From positions 1-64,000 of the forward strand of contig CBIHOV010000025.1 of NCBI GenBank assembly GCA_966211765.1: 64,000 bases of DNA, written 5' to 3'. Shown piece by piece: positions 7,861-15,429 of this stretch. Within the stretch, counting starts at the first letter, position 1. Every line of letters begins with the position of its first letter. The position numbers were made by a program, and so were the translations under genes. This DNA comes from Paraflavitalea sp966211765 (GTDB taxonomy: Bacteria; Bacteroidota; Bacteroidia; Chitinophagales; Chitinophagaceae). The notes beneath the pieces were generated by a model. The model ran no database searches. It was not told the DNA's origin and worked only from the letters and a program-made list of their open reading frames with translations.

Positions 7861-8160
7861 TTAAATGTTAGCGTACAGGTCGATGCTCTCACCTTCTGCA
7901 ACGGTTACATACGCTTTTTTGTAAGCCGGCTTAACACCGGAAATGAATCCGGCCTTAGTGAAACGGCTCTTAGCTTTACCTGGAACAACGGAGGTATTCA
8001 CATCAATAACAGTCACACTGTAAAAACTCTCTACCGCTTTTTTGATTTCCAGCTTATTCGCTTTGCGACCAACCTTGAAAGCATAAGTCCTGCTCTTGTC
8101 AGTAAGCTTATTGCTTTTTTCAGTTACGATCGGCTTTATCAATACTTCTGCGAGTCTCAT
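7861..8160 (-). CDS. rplW: 50S ribosomal protein L23
   Basis: 99 residues with the L23 hallmarks LIKPIVTEKS and YAFKVGRKANKLEIKKAVE. L23 lies at the tunnel exit and docks trigger factor and the signal recognition particle. It follows rplD after 29 bases and precedes rplB. Confidence 0.98.
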   Translation of the reverse strand: MRLAEVLIKPIVTEKSNKLTDKSRTYAFKVGRKANKLEIKKAVESFYSVTVIDVNTSVVPGKAKSRFTKAGFISGVKPAYKKAYVTVAEGESIDLYANI

Positions 8161-8169
8161 ATTAACTCA

Positions 8170-8189
8170 GTTTGAAAATTTGAAAATTG
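8170..8189 (-). repeat. TTTGAA-type spacer repeat, rplD-rplW
   Basis: Two 10-base units (TTTGAAAATT, TGAAAATTG) fill the 29-base spacer between the rplD stop and the rplW start. Confidence 0.4.
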
Positions 8190-8828
8190 TTATGCGCTTA
8201 CTTCAGCTTCATCATCGATGAAGATCTTGGCAGCGCTTTCAGTCAATACCAATACGTTGGCATTTACGATATCATAAGTATTCATGTCGGCGATCAGTGC
8301 AGCATTTACAGCAGGCACGTTACGCAGGCTCAGGTACAGGTTGTCGTTGTACTCGGGCAGAATAACCAGTGATTTTTTATTAGCGATGTTCAACGCTTTC
8401 AGTGCACCAACAAAAGTCTTTGTTTTAGGTGCATCCAGGTTGATATCTTCAATGATCACGATAGCATTTTCTTTAGCCTTGTAAGACAGGGCGCTGATCT
8501 TGGCCAGGTCTTTTACCTTACGGTTCAGTTTGAAATCATAACCGTGGGGCTTAGGTCCAAAAATGGTACCACCACCTTTAAATATAGGTGCACGCAGGTT
8601 ACCTTTACGGGAACCACCGGTACCCTTTTGACGGTGCAGCTTCTTGCTGGAACCTTGCACTTCAGAACGGGTTTTCACTTTGTGAGTACCCTGACGCTGT
8701 GCAGCCAGATATTGCTTCACAGCCAGGTAGATCACGTGATCGTTTGGCTCGGTACCAAAGATCTCATCGGGCAACTCTATTGAGCGACCTGTTTTCTTAC
8801 CACTTATATTTAATACATCTACTTGCAT
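8190..8828 (-). CDS. rplD: 50S ribosomal protein L4
   Basis: 212 residues. The loop KLHRQKGTGGSRKGNLRAPIF that reaches the exit tunnel and the GGGTIFGPKPHGYDFKLNRK strand identify L4. In gammaproteobacteria L4 represses its own operon through the S10 leader and by acting on transcription; here the structured leader lies between rpsJ and rplC instead, so similar control is only a possibility. It lies between rplC and rplW. Confidence 0.98.
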   Translation of the reverse strand: MQVDVLNISGKKTGRSIELPDEIFGTEPNDHVIYLAVKQYLAAQRQGTHKVKTRSEVQGSSKKLHRQKGTGGSRKGNLRAPIFKGGGTIFGPKPHGYDFKLNRKVKDLAKISALSYKAKENAIVIIEDINLDAPKTKTFVGALKALNIANKKSLVILPEYNDNLYLSLRNVPAVNAALIADMNTYDIVNANVLVLTESAAKIFIDDEAEVSA

Positions 8829-8890
8829 CGTACGCTATTTTTCAGTTCAGAAAGTCGACTCCTTGTTCAGTTGTCAGTTTCCTGAAGTTG

Positions 8891-9508
8891 TTATTTTTGA
8901 ATTAATACAATTGATCCGATGTGTCCAGGTACAGAGCCGCTTACCAGGATATAGTTCTTTTCAGGGAATATCTTGATAACCTTCAATCCTTTCACCTTCA
9001 CACGGTCTTGACCCATCCGGCCTGCCATGCGCATACCTTTAAATACGCGGGAAGCATCAGATGAGTTACCGATAGAACCTGGAGCACGCTGACGATCATG
9101 CTGACCGTGAGATTGCTCACCAACTCCACTGAATCCGTGGCGTTTTACAACACCCTGGAAACCTTTACCCTTGGTAGTACCTACAACTTCAACTTTATCA
9201 CCTTCGGTGAAAATGTCAACAGTAATAGATTCTCCAAGAGCTTTCTCTATGGAATAATCACGAAATTCTTTTACAAACTTTTTTGCGGCTGTATTGGCCT
9301 TTGCGAAGTGGTTCTTTTCTGAAGCGAGTGTGTGCTTTTCTTTCTTGTCGCCGAATGCTAACTGCACAGCGCTGTAACCATCAGTGTCTTTTGTTTTGAC
9401 CTGAGTTACAACACAGGGACCGGCCTCGATGATGGTGCAGCTTGTTTGCTTACCATCAGGGCTGAAGATGCTGGTCATCCCGATTTTTTTGCCAATAATT
9501 CCTTTCAT
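8891..9508 (-). CDS. rplC: 50S ribosomal protein L3
   Basis: 205 residues starting at MKGIIGKKIGMTSIFSP, the standard L3 N terminus. The frame stays open 31 codons further upstream, but that stretch is not L3-like and falls in a predicted RNA structure. GTTKGKGFQGVVKRHGFSG and HGQHDRQRAPGSIGNSSDAS (with the usual methylated glutamine site region) are present. L3 folds close to the peptidyl-transferase centre. It is separated from rpsJ by 410 bases that contain a terminator-like hairpin and a folded leader. Confidence 0.96.
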   Translation of the reverse strand: MKGIIGKKIGMTSIFSPDGKQTSCTIIEAGPCVVTQVKTKDTDGYSAVQLAFGDKKEKHTLASEKNHFAKANTAAKKFVKEFRDYSIEKALGESITVDIFTEGDKVEVVGTTKGKGFQGVVKRHGFSGVGEQSHGQHDRQRAPGSIGNSSDASRVFKGMRMAGRMGQDRVKVKGLKVIKIFPEKNYILVSGSVPGHIGSIVLIQK

Positions 9509-9521
9509 CGTTGTTCGTTTT

Positions 9522-9594
9522 TGCCTTCTCGGTTTAAGAGACATTTGCGGTATGATTGTCACAAACCTTGCTGTCCGGGAGGACAGAGAAGGCA
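9522..9594 (-). promoter_or_regulatory. Structured 5' leader in front of rplC
   Basis: An outer perfect 8-base stem (TGCCTTCT 9522-9529 with AGAAGGCA 9587-9594) encloses an inner perfect 6-base hairpin (CTGTCC 9571-9576 with GGACAG 9581-9586) that abuts the outer stem on one side. It ends 14 bases before the rplC start. The rest of the 9509-9871 region shows another weaker stem near 9697-9721 and no recognisable gene or strong -7 box. A ribosomal-protein autoregulatory leader is a reasonable guess. Confidence 0.45.
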
Positions 9595-9871
9595 CAACCA
9601 TGGCAACTTCAATCCCCGTTTGCTATCGACCTTTTCTTTTGTTGCCTGCTTTATTTCACCTTACATGAAAACCACAGGCATTCGAAGTACCGATAGTAAA
9701 CTAACCTCGAAGGGCTAGTTCATATTTAATTTGTTAATGAACCTGACAGGTCTAACCCCGTCAGAATATTTTATTTATTTACCCAGCGCTACTTTATCTG
9801 TCACCAACGGTAACAAAGTTTGCAGATAGGTTTAAAAGAACTTTACTACTTCACGTAGTGTTATATGAAAA

Positions 9872-9905
9872 AACCCTGTCAGGATTTTAGAACCCTGACA
9901 GGGTT
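9872..9905 (-). terminator. Terminator-like hairpin after rpsJ
   Basis: Perfect 12-base arms (AACCCTGTCAGG and CCTGACAGGGTT) with a 10-base loop are followed on the minus strand by a six-base U-tract that overlaps the stem end. It lies 13 bases after the rpsJ stop and so inside the S10 operon. It could end most rpsJ transcripts or act as an attenuator. A partial copy of the CTGACAGG arm lies near 9748. Confidence 0.65.
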
Positions 9906-9918
9906 CATCAAATGCTCA

Positions 9919-10224
9919 TCAGGCTTTGATCTCAACTTCTACACCACTGGGTAAGTCGAGCTTACTCAGGGCGTCCACCGTACGGCTGGAAGAAGTATAA
10001 ATGTCCAGCAAACGCTTGTGCGTACAAAGCTGGAACTGCTCACGGCTTTTCTTATTCACGTGCGGCGAGCGCAAAACGGTAAAAATCTTCTTACGGGTAG
10101 GTAAAGGAATAGGACCTGTTACTACCGCTCCGGTGCTGCGCACTGTCTTCACGATTTTCTCTGCAGATTTATCTACCAGGTTGTGATCGTAAGACTGTAA
10201 TTTGATTCTGATTCGTTGAGACAT
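9919..10224 (-). CDS. rpsJ: 30S ribosomal protein S10
   Basis: 101 residues. MSQRIRIKLQSYDHNLVDKS, the GPIPLPTRKKIFTVLRSPHV loop and the C-terminal LPSGVEVEIKA are S10. It is part of the head of the small subunit and also of NusA/NusB/NusG antitermination complexes. It is the first gene of the S10 cluster. Upstream, where fusA or tuf would be expected, there are secreted-protein genes, and it has its own promoter at 10254-10284. Confidence 0.98.
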   Translation of the reverse strand: MSQRIRIKLQSYDHNLVDKSAEKIVKTVRSTGAVVTGPIPLPTRKKIFTVLRSPHVNKKSREQFQLCTHKRLLDIYTSSSRTVDALSKLDLPSGVEVEIKA

Positions 10225-10253
10225 AGTTCAATCCCATTTTTCTAATGGGGATG

Positions 10254-10284
10254 CAAAGGTAAGAGTAGTTTGATTACTTACAAA
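10254..10284 (-). promoter_or_regulatory. Bacteroidota-type promoter of rpsJ
   Basis: On the minus strand TTTG (10281-10284), a 19-base spacer and TACCTTTG (10254-10261) match the phylum consensus TTTG-N19-TANNTTTG fully. The predicted transcript start gives a leader of about 20-25 bases before the rpsJ ATG. The 200 bases further upstream (10285-10482) hold no recognisable gene. Confidence 0.8.
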
Positions 10285-10482
10285 AGATTTGTAGAGAAAT
10301 TTTGCATTCTTACACTAAAAATCTGTCTCTATCCGTTCACTGGCCCAGTTTTTTCCACCATTGGGACAGCTAAACAGGCCCTTAGCCGGGGCATATCAGT
10401 CTCTGCCTGGGAGTTGGGCGTCATTTAAATAGTTAATATACAGATACTTATAAATATTCAAGCCCGATCGCTTAGCGGTTTT

Positions 10483-11310
10483 CTAATTTTTCCGGTAAGA
10501 CTGATTGTTTTTGCTTTCCGCCCAGGCTTCGGTTGTCAAAACAGCTGCACCCGCGAGTACGCCAAAGCCCACAGCCGCAGATTTTCCAAATCCTGTCACT
10601 TCTTCCACATAGGCCCACTCCCCTGCCCTGTCTCTGTTGTAGGTAAATTTCTTTGGATTAAGTCCCGTGCGGTATAATTCTGATATATAAAAACTGTGTT
10701 GATAGGCTACCGCTACCGGCGTAGGATCGCCAACAACAATGGCCAGGTAACTCCTGAACCGCAAGGGAGAGTTGCCGGCATCAAAAACCGCCTGGTGCGC
10801 ATAGGCAAAATTTCCGTCGGCAGTATACATCTTAATTTTCCGCATGGCTGAATCAGGAATGTCTTTCAGCAGTTTATTGGTAACGCCCATTGGCGTTCTG
10901 GTCACAAAGGATTGAGGAGGAATCATTTGAATGCCAGGCGGAAGGCTGGCTGTTGCGTTTACATTCAGACCGGTGGTACTATACCCTTGGCTCCAATTGA
11001 TGGCAGAGCCATTTACAATTCCCTGCACAGCCACCTGATCAGGAGAATAACTGATGGCATTATCATTGATAATCAATGCAGAACGCTTCCAGTCAATAAA
11101 AATGGGCTTGTCCAGTTTATTCCTGACCACCAGGTTTACCGGGGCATTTTTCCCATTGAAATTATATACCATCTGCAGGGTATCATTCTCAATGGTAAAT
11201 TCCTGGTGTTCATTCTTTTGTAACTGATCACTGCTAATACCGAGGTATTGGTACCTGTTGCAACCAACCAGCAGGATAAGGAAAGCTAAAGCGGGTATAA
11301 TTAGGCGCAT
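10483..11310 (-). CDS. Predicted lipoprotein, paralogue A
   Basis: 275 residues. The signal peptide ends in the lipobox LLVGC, with the cysteine near residue 17, so an outer-membrane or periplasmic lipoprotein is expected. No known domain was recognised. The core (TLQMVYNFNGKNAPVNL, NKLDKPIFIDWKRSALIIN, PPQSFVTRTPMG, YQHSFYISEL) is shared with the gene directly upstream, about 40% identical by eye, so the two are tandem duplicates 69 bases apart. The C-terminal 30 residues contain a Gly/Ala-rich stretch that may be a membrane-touching helix. Function is unknown. Confidence 0.85.
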   Translation of the reverse strand: MRLIIPALAFLILLVGCNRYQYLGISSDQLQKNEHQEFTIENDTLQMVYNFNGKNAPVNLVVRNKLDKPIFIDWKRSALIINDNAISYSPDQVAVQGIVNGSAINWSQGYSTTGLNVNATASLPPGIQMIPPQSFVTRTPMGVTNKLLKDIPDSAMRKIKMYTADGNFAYAHQAVFDAGNSPLRFRSYLAIVVGDPTPVAVAYQHSFYISELYRTGLNPKKFTYNRDRAGEWAYVEEVTGFGKSAAVGFGVLAGAAVLTTEAWAESKNNQSYRKN

Positions 11311-11379
11311 AAACTTTTCTTGAATTTAATAATTTCCAGGTTGGAGAATTGTTAAAATGCCTCTTTGCAGGGGCTATCA

Positions 11380-12168
11380 TCAACGTAAGCTTTGCGCCCT
11401 CCTTTGGAGTACCGCCCTCCCATTGACTACTCCATAACCAATTGATGCACTATCGTTAACAGCACCTTGAACCACATAAAAACGGTCTCCCCGCTTATCT
11501 CCATTCAGCAAATCTGGCGAATTGGACATCTTCATCAGCTCCGACACATAAAAATTATGTTGATAGATCACCGCTTTGGGTAAGCTGTCGCCGATCATCA
11601 TGGTAATATAGCTTTTGAATACCAGGGGCGAAGATTCCGTCGTAAAAAAGGCCTGTTTAATGGTTTCGTAACCATCACCCATGGAGGGGATGTTCTTTTT
11701 GGAAAAGATAGAATCGGGTAATTGTTCCAGCGCCTGGTTGGTAATTCCGATCAATTGCTGTGTGACATAAGTCTGCGGGGGGATAAAGGCAGCGTCTGAA
11801 GGCAGTTGGGCTGTGGCGCTTAGATTCCCGTATGATGAAGACCATTCCTTTGACCAACTATAGTTGGAAGTTGCTATAGCCCCTTCAATAGGCACTTTAT
11901 TGGGCGCATAGCTTACAGCCTTGCCATTAATGATCAGGGCCGAGCGTTTCCAATCCACATACATGGGTTGCTGCAGCTTGTTGCGGATCATGATCTTGAC
12001 AGGGCCATCCTTGCCATTAAAATTGTAAGAGAGCTCAAGGCTGTCATTTTCAACAATAAACTCATTGGCCGGGTTTTGTTTCACTTCCCGGCTGCTGACG
12101 GTCATCACCTGGTAGGCAGTACAGGAAACAAGGAAGCAACTTGCAAGGGCGGGTAGAATTGACTTCAT
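11380..12168 (-). CDS. Predicted lipoprotein, paralogue B
   Basis: 262 residues with lipobox FLVSC (cysteine near residue 16). It shares DLSYNFNGKDGPVKI-like, YVDWKRSALIING and FIPPQTYVTQ blocks with paralogue A downstream. Both have the pattern of an immunoglobulin-like beta-sandwich: alternating hydrophobic strands and no catalytic motif. The conserved block 'rnKLxxPxxxDWKRSALIIN' suggests binding of a partner rather than catalysis; that is inference. No promoter matching the phylum consensus was found in front of it. Confidence 0.85.
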   Translation of the reverse strand: MKSILPALASCFLVSCTAYQVMTVSSREVKQNPANEFIVENDSLELSYNFNGKDGPVKIMIRNKLQQPMYVDWKRSALIINGKAVSYAPNKVPIEGAIATSNYSWSKEWSSSYGNLSATAQLPSDAAFIPPQTYVTQQLIGITNQALEQLPDSIFSKKNIPSMGDGYETIKQAFFTTESSPLVFKSYITMMIGDSLPKAVIYQHNFYVSELMKMSNSPDLLNGDKRGDRFYVVQGAVNDSASIGYGVVNGRAVLQRRAQSLR

Positions 12169-12550
12169 TGGTAGGTTTTGCCACTAATTTACCACAGGTT
12201 ATCAGGTGTTTGTGTTAAGAAAAATAGAATTGATGATTATTTAGCCCCCTTCGCAGCTCAGATCTGCTCTTCCTGGCCACTGTCGCTTTAAGCGACCTTC
12301 TCCCCTCCTTAATGTCATATCAAATGGATCTCAGACTGAGGTAAAAAAATAGGATATCCCGGAGATATTCCAGATATAAAGCAGAGATATTCCAGAGATA
12401 TAGCAGTTCTTATAGGAGTGGGATATCTATAGTATATGCCTGCATTATGATTTTCTTATATTAGGTATATCTTAAACTTTGGGGCGAAGCGAGCGCTCTT
12501 GGAATAGGGCTCAGGGAGCAGGGAAAGAAGAATAATATCCGGGAGGGCAT
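12169..12550. other. Non-coding stretch with a 22-base tandem repeat
   Basis: No open frame with coding character was seen. Two tandem 22-base units starting GAGATATTCCAGA lie at 12362-12383 and 12384-12405, differing at two or three positions, inside a run rich in GATAT. The rest shows no recognisable signal. Confidence 0.5.
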
Positions 12551-12589
12551 AAAAAAAGACCGGTAACCATGAAGCCATGATTACCGGTC
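12551..12589 (-). terminator. Terminator of the dipeptidyl peptidase gene
   Basis: GACCGGTAA (12558-12566) pairs perfectly with TTACCGGTC (12581-12589), and CATG pairs inside it after one mismatch. Seven A on the plus strand become a U-tract on the minus strand. It lies 65 bases after the stop. Confidence 0.9.
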
Positions 12590-12654
12590 CTTGTTGAATA
12601 TCGGTCACAACAGTGCGCCAGAGCAGCCTGGCGGGCAGGCGGCCTGTTAGCGCC

Positions 12655-14856
12655 TTATCTTCCCCCCGGAGGGCAGTGCTGTTTGAGGTAGTTGGTGTAT
12701 AAAGTAGCCAGATGCTGGTAAGTGCCGGGCCCTTCCGAAATGCTGTGCGTTCGGTTGGGATAGGACATCATCTGAAACTGCCTGTTGTACTTAACCAGCT
12801 CATTGACAAGCATTTCGGCATTGTTGTAATGTACATTGTCATCACCGGTGCCATGAATATACAACAGATTGCCTTTCAGATTTTTAGCATAAGTGATGGG
12901 AGATCCTTTTACAAAATCCTCCCGGTTTTCCTGGGGCAACCCCATATAACGCTCCTGGTAAATATTATCGTAGGTGAGCTGGTTGCCTACCGCTGCTACA
13001 GATATGCCGGTCTTGTAGATCTCGGGAAACTGGAACATCAGGTTGAGGGTAGCAGAACCTCCGCCACTCCAACCCCATACGGCCACACGGCTGGTATCTA
13101 CATATGACCATTTCAGGATCTCAGTAGCTGCCATCGCCTGATCGCGGATATTCACCAGGCCGATCTTGCGGTATACGATCTTGCGCCAGTTCCTGCCCTT
13201 GGGTACCGGGGTACCTCTGTTATCAATAGAGATATAGATATAGCCATCTTTGGCCATGCTGCCCTGGTACAGGAAATTGCCTTCCACGCCAAACTGGTCT
13301 TTCACATTCTGGCCCCAAGGCTCGGTGTATACATAAAATACGACGGGATACTTTTTGGTAGCATCGAAATTATCGGGCTTCACCATCCAGGCGTCCATTT
13401 CTACCCCTTCGGAGGTTTTTACCTTAAAAAACTCCACTTTGGAGCTTGTCTTATCGGCTTTGGCAACCGCATCGGCCACTTTATTTTCTCCGTTCACTCC
13501 TTTATGATCGGCCAGGGATATCAATTCATTGGCATAGCTGGTGTAGTAATTGGAGAATGTGTGTTGGGCAAATTTGGCATTGGGCGATACATCATAATCA
13601 TGGGTACCTTGTTGAGTGGCGGGTGATACGCGTTCTGCCTTGCCTTTACCATCCAGTTTGGTACGGTACAGGAATTTCTGTGTAGCGTTATCGGGTGAGG
13701 CCATAAAATACACATAGCCGCTCTTTTCATCGATACAGGTAATTTCCATCACATCGTAGTTACCGGCGGTGATGAGTGTTTCTTTTTTCCCGTCGCGGCT
13801 TACACGGTACAAATGGCGCCAGCCGTCCTTTTCGGAGGCCCAGAGGAATTCCTTACCGGCATTGAGCCAATCCCATCCACCCCATATATAGTCATTGTCC
13901 CAGAGGGGTAAAATATCGATCCAGGCAGAATCCTTTTCGGTATAGATGGTTTGGGCAGCACCACTCTGTACATTGCACAGCATGAGCTGACTTTCGTTTT
14001 GTTTGCGGTTGAGGTGCTGAATGATCAGTTCTGTGTTGTTGGCAGCCCATTCTACCCGGGGCACATAGCTTTGCCAAACCGGATCGGTGGGGATGGCCAT
14101 CCATTTGGTGCTGGCGGTTGAAATATCTACTACGCCCACTTTAAAGGGAGAGGGTGCTTCGCCTGCGCTGGGATATTCCACCGGTACGGCAAAGGGATAA
14201 ATAGAATCTGTATTGTTCACCATCAGGTAGTCCTTGGTATTCTTGGCATCAATTTGCCAGTAAGCGATCTGCTTGCTGTCGGGACTCCAGCGGAAACCAT
14301 CGCGGCAGAAGAACTCTTCTTCGTATACCCAGTCGAAAGTGCCATTGATAAGTTTGCGGTTGCCATCCGTAGTCAGTTGTTTTACAGTGCCGCTGCTCAG
14401 ATCTTCTACATAAAGGTTGTATTCACTTACATAAGCTACTTTGGAACCATCAGGAGAGAATTTGGCAAACATAAGCGAGGAGGCCGGACGGGCTTTCCCT
14501 ACTTGCTTGAGTGTATTGGTATTTCTGTCGTATACCCAGTAATCACCACGGGTATTGAGTCGCCATACTTTTTTGGTATTGGTAAAGAGGAGGACCTTCT
14601 TATCATCGTCGGAGAAGGAAAAACTTCTGAAGGTGATCGGCTTTCCGCCCTGGGGGGTTAGCTGTTCTTTGGACAGTAATACGGTCTTGGTATTCTGCGG
14701 AAGGGCAAACTGTACCAGTTCCCCACCCTGTACACTATAATAACCATTGCCATCTTTGGCCCATTTGACAGCACCCTGGGCCTGGAGCAGGTGCACGGAA
14801 AATATGCCCAGGCATAAACAAAGCAACCTGGTAAAGAAGGCAGACTGACGATTCAT
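12655..14856 (-). CDS. Secreted dipeptidyl peptidase IV (S9 family)
   Basis: 733 residues, typical for DPP IV. A signal peptide (to about HLLQAQ, residue 27) sends it to the periplasm. The N-terminal beta-propeller holds the signature DWVYEEEF, whose glutamates bind the substrate amino terminus. The alpha/beta-hydrolase domain has the nucleophile serine in GWSGGG near residue 597, aspartate in GTGDDNVH near 672 and histidine in NRTHS near 704. It removes X-Pro or X-Ala dipeptides from peptides. The nucleophile elbow reads GWSGGG where classical enzymes have GWSYGG. It is a single gene with its own terminator, transcribed towards the lipoprotein pair. Confidence 0.93.
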   Translation of the reverse strand: MNRQSAFFTRLLCLCLGIFSVHLLQAQGAVKWAKDGNGYYSVQGGELVQFALPQNTKTVLLSKEQLTPQGGKPITFRSFSFSDDDKKVLLFTNTKKVWRLNTRGDYWVYDRNTNTLKQVGKARPASSLMFAKFSPDGSKVAYVSEYNLYVEDLSSGTVKQLTTDGNRKLINGTFDWVYEEEFFCRDGFRWSPDSKQIAYWQIDAKNTKDYLMVNNTDSIYPFAVPVEYPSAGEAPSPFKVGVVDISTASTKWMAIPTDPVWQSYVPRVEWAANNTELIIQHLNRKQNESQLMLCNVQSGAAQTIYTEKDSAWIDILPLWDNDYIWGGWDWLNAGKEFLWASEKDGWRHLYRVSRDGKKETLITAGNYDVMEITCIDEKSGYVYFMASPDNATQKFLYRTKLDGKGKAERVSPATQQGTHDYDVSPNAKFAQHTFSNYYTSYANELISLADHKGVNGENKVADAVAKADKTSSKVEFFKVKTSEGVEMDAWMVKPDNFDATKKYPVVFYVYTEPWGQNVKDQFGVEGNFLYQGSMAKDGYIYISIDNRGTPVPKGRNWRKIVYRKIGLVNIRDQAMAATEILKWSYVDTSRVAVWGWSGGGSATLNLMFQFPEIYKTGISVAAVGNQLTYDNIYQERYMGLPQENREDFVKGSPITYAKNLKGNLLYIHGTGDDNVHYNNAEMLVNELVKYNRQFQMMSYPNRTHSISEGPGTYQHLATLYTNYLKQHCPPGGR

Positions 14857-14937
14857 GCATAAAAATTTAGGGCGGGAAATTAAAGCAAAAGTCTGAATAC
14901 CGGTAAACCGGGATTAACCTATTTAGCAAGTATGTTG

Positions 14938-14954
14938 CCGGTACATGGTACCGG
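14938..14954. promoter_or_regulatory. Palindromic candidate operator upstream of the peptidase
   Basis: Perfect 7-base arms CCGGTAC and GTACCGG with a 3-base centre, 82 bases before the peptidase start. Two more ACCGG/CCGGT boxes lie nearby (about 14899 and 14971). No matching -7 box was found. Confidence 0.4.
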
Positions 14955-14993
14955 TTTGCGGTGGTATGCTACCGGATTGTGGGTATTACCCAT

Positions 14994-15019
14994 AAAAAAA
15001 TCCCGGCATAAAGCCGGGA
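14994..15019 (-). terminator. Intrinsic terminator upstream of the peptidase
   Basis: TCCCGGC (15001-15007) and GCCGGGA (15013-15019) form a perfect 7-base stem with a 5-base loop, followed on the minus strand by seven U. It ends transcripts coming from the 15.0-15.4 kb region, where no convincing gene exists. Confidence 0.85.
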
Positions 15020-15190
15020 CCTTGCTAACCTAAGCTTCCTTTAAATGGGAGGCGTGTGTATCCTTTGACCTGAAATAAGTAGAGGTAGTTTCTGCACAGT
15101 ACGGGATCTCCGTTTCTGTGGTTGTTTGACAATTGCCTAAAAGGAAGGTTTAATGAGGAAAAGGGTTTTAATGTTTCTTTAATAAACGCC

Positions 15191-15223
15191 AATAAAAAGG
15201 CCCCTCCGAAGAGAGGCCCTTTT
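15191..15223 (-). terminator. UUCG-loop terminator downstream of the FG-GAP gene
   Basis: AAAAAGGCCCCTC pairs with GAGAGGCCCTTTT (two imperfect positions) around the loop CGAA, which reads UUCG in the minus-strand RNA; A residues on the plus strand give a U-rich tail. It lies 207 bases after the FG-GAP gene stop. Confidence 0.75.
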
Positions 15224-15316
15224 ACGTGAGTTTCATCATTGCTATTTGAAATCACTTGGGGGAGAGTTGCAGCCACATAGGGCGGCACTAATCAAAAGCC
15301 ATGTAGTTTAGGGGCT
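15191..15316 (-). ncRNA. Candidate short transcript between orphan array and terminator
   Basis: A -7-like box (TATATTG, 15323-15329) and a TTG (15355-15357) stand at the same distance from a three-copy 21-base repeat array as in the promoters of the large genes nearby. About 100 bases downstream lies a stable hairpin with a UUCG loop and a U-rich tail (15194-15223). The interval has only tiny frames such as an 8-codon one starting at 15278. It could be a small RNA, a leader remnant of a deleted gene or simply the 3' tail of the FG-GAP gene. Confidence 0.3.
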
Positions 15317-15363
15317 ACGCTGCAATATATGACAGGATAGCGCATTTCCCAATACAATCTAAT

Positions 15364-15414
15364 AAGTGTGCATAATAAGCACATAACTGTGCAGTTATGG
15401 CGGATAAGTGTGCA
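15364..15414 (-). promoter_or_regulatory. Orphan array of three direct repeats, 21-base pitch
   Basis: AAGTGTGCA (15364-15372), AACTGTGCA (15385-15393) and AAGTGTGCA (15406-15414) are spaced exactly 21 bases apart. The same pattern with AACCGTGCA units stands in front of two large genes at 19.87 and 23.81 kb. The middle unit lies in a palindrome (ATAACTG-TG-CAGTTAT, 15384-15399). No large gene starts nearby on the minus strand. Confidence 0.65.
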
Positions 15415-15429
15415 AGTGACAGGATGTAT

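Noticed and set aside
15025..15288. 87-codon minus-strand frame with GTG start ending at a terminator
   Set aside because: It runs straight through the UUCG terminator hairpin, has no domain and an unlikely composition.
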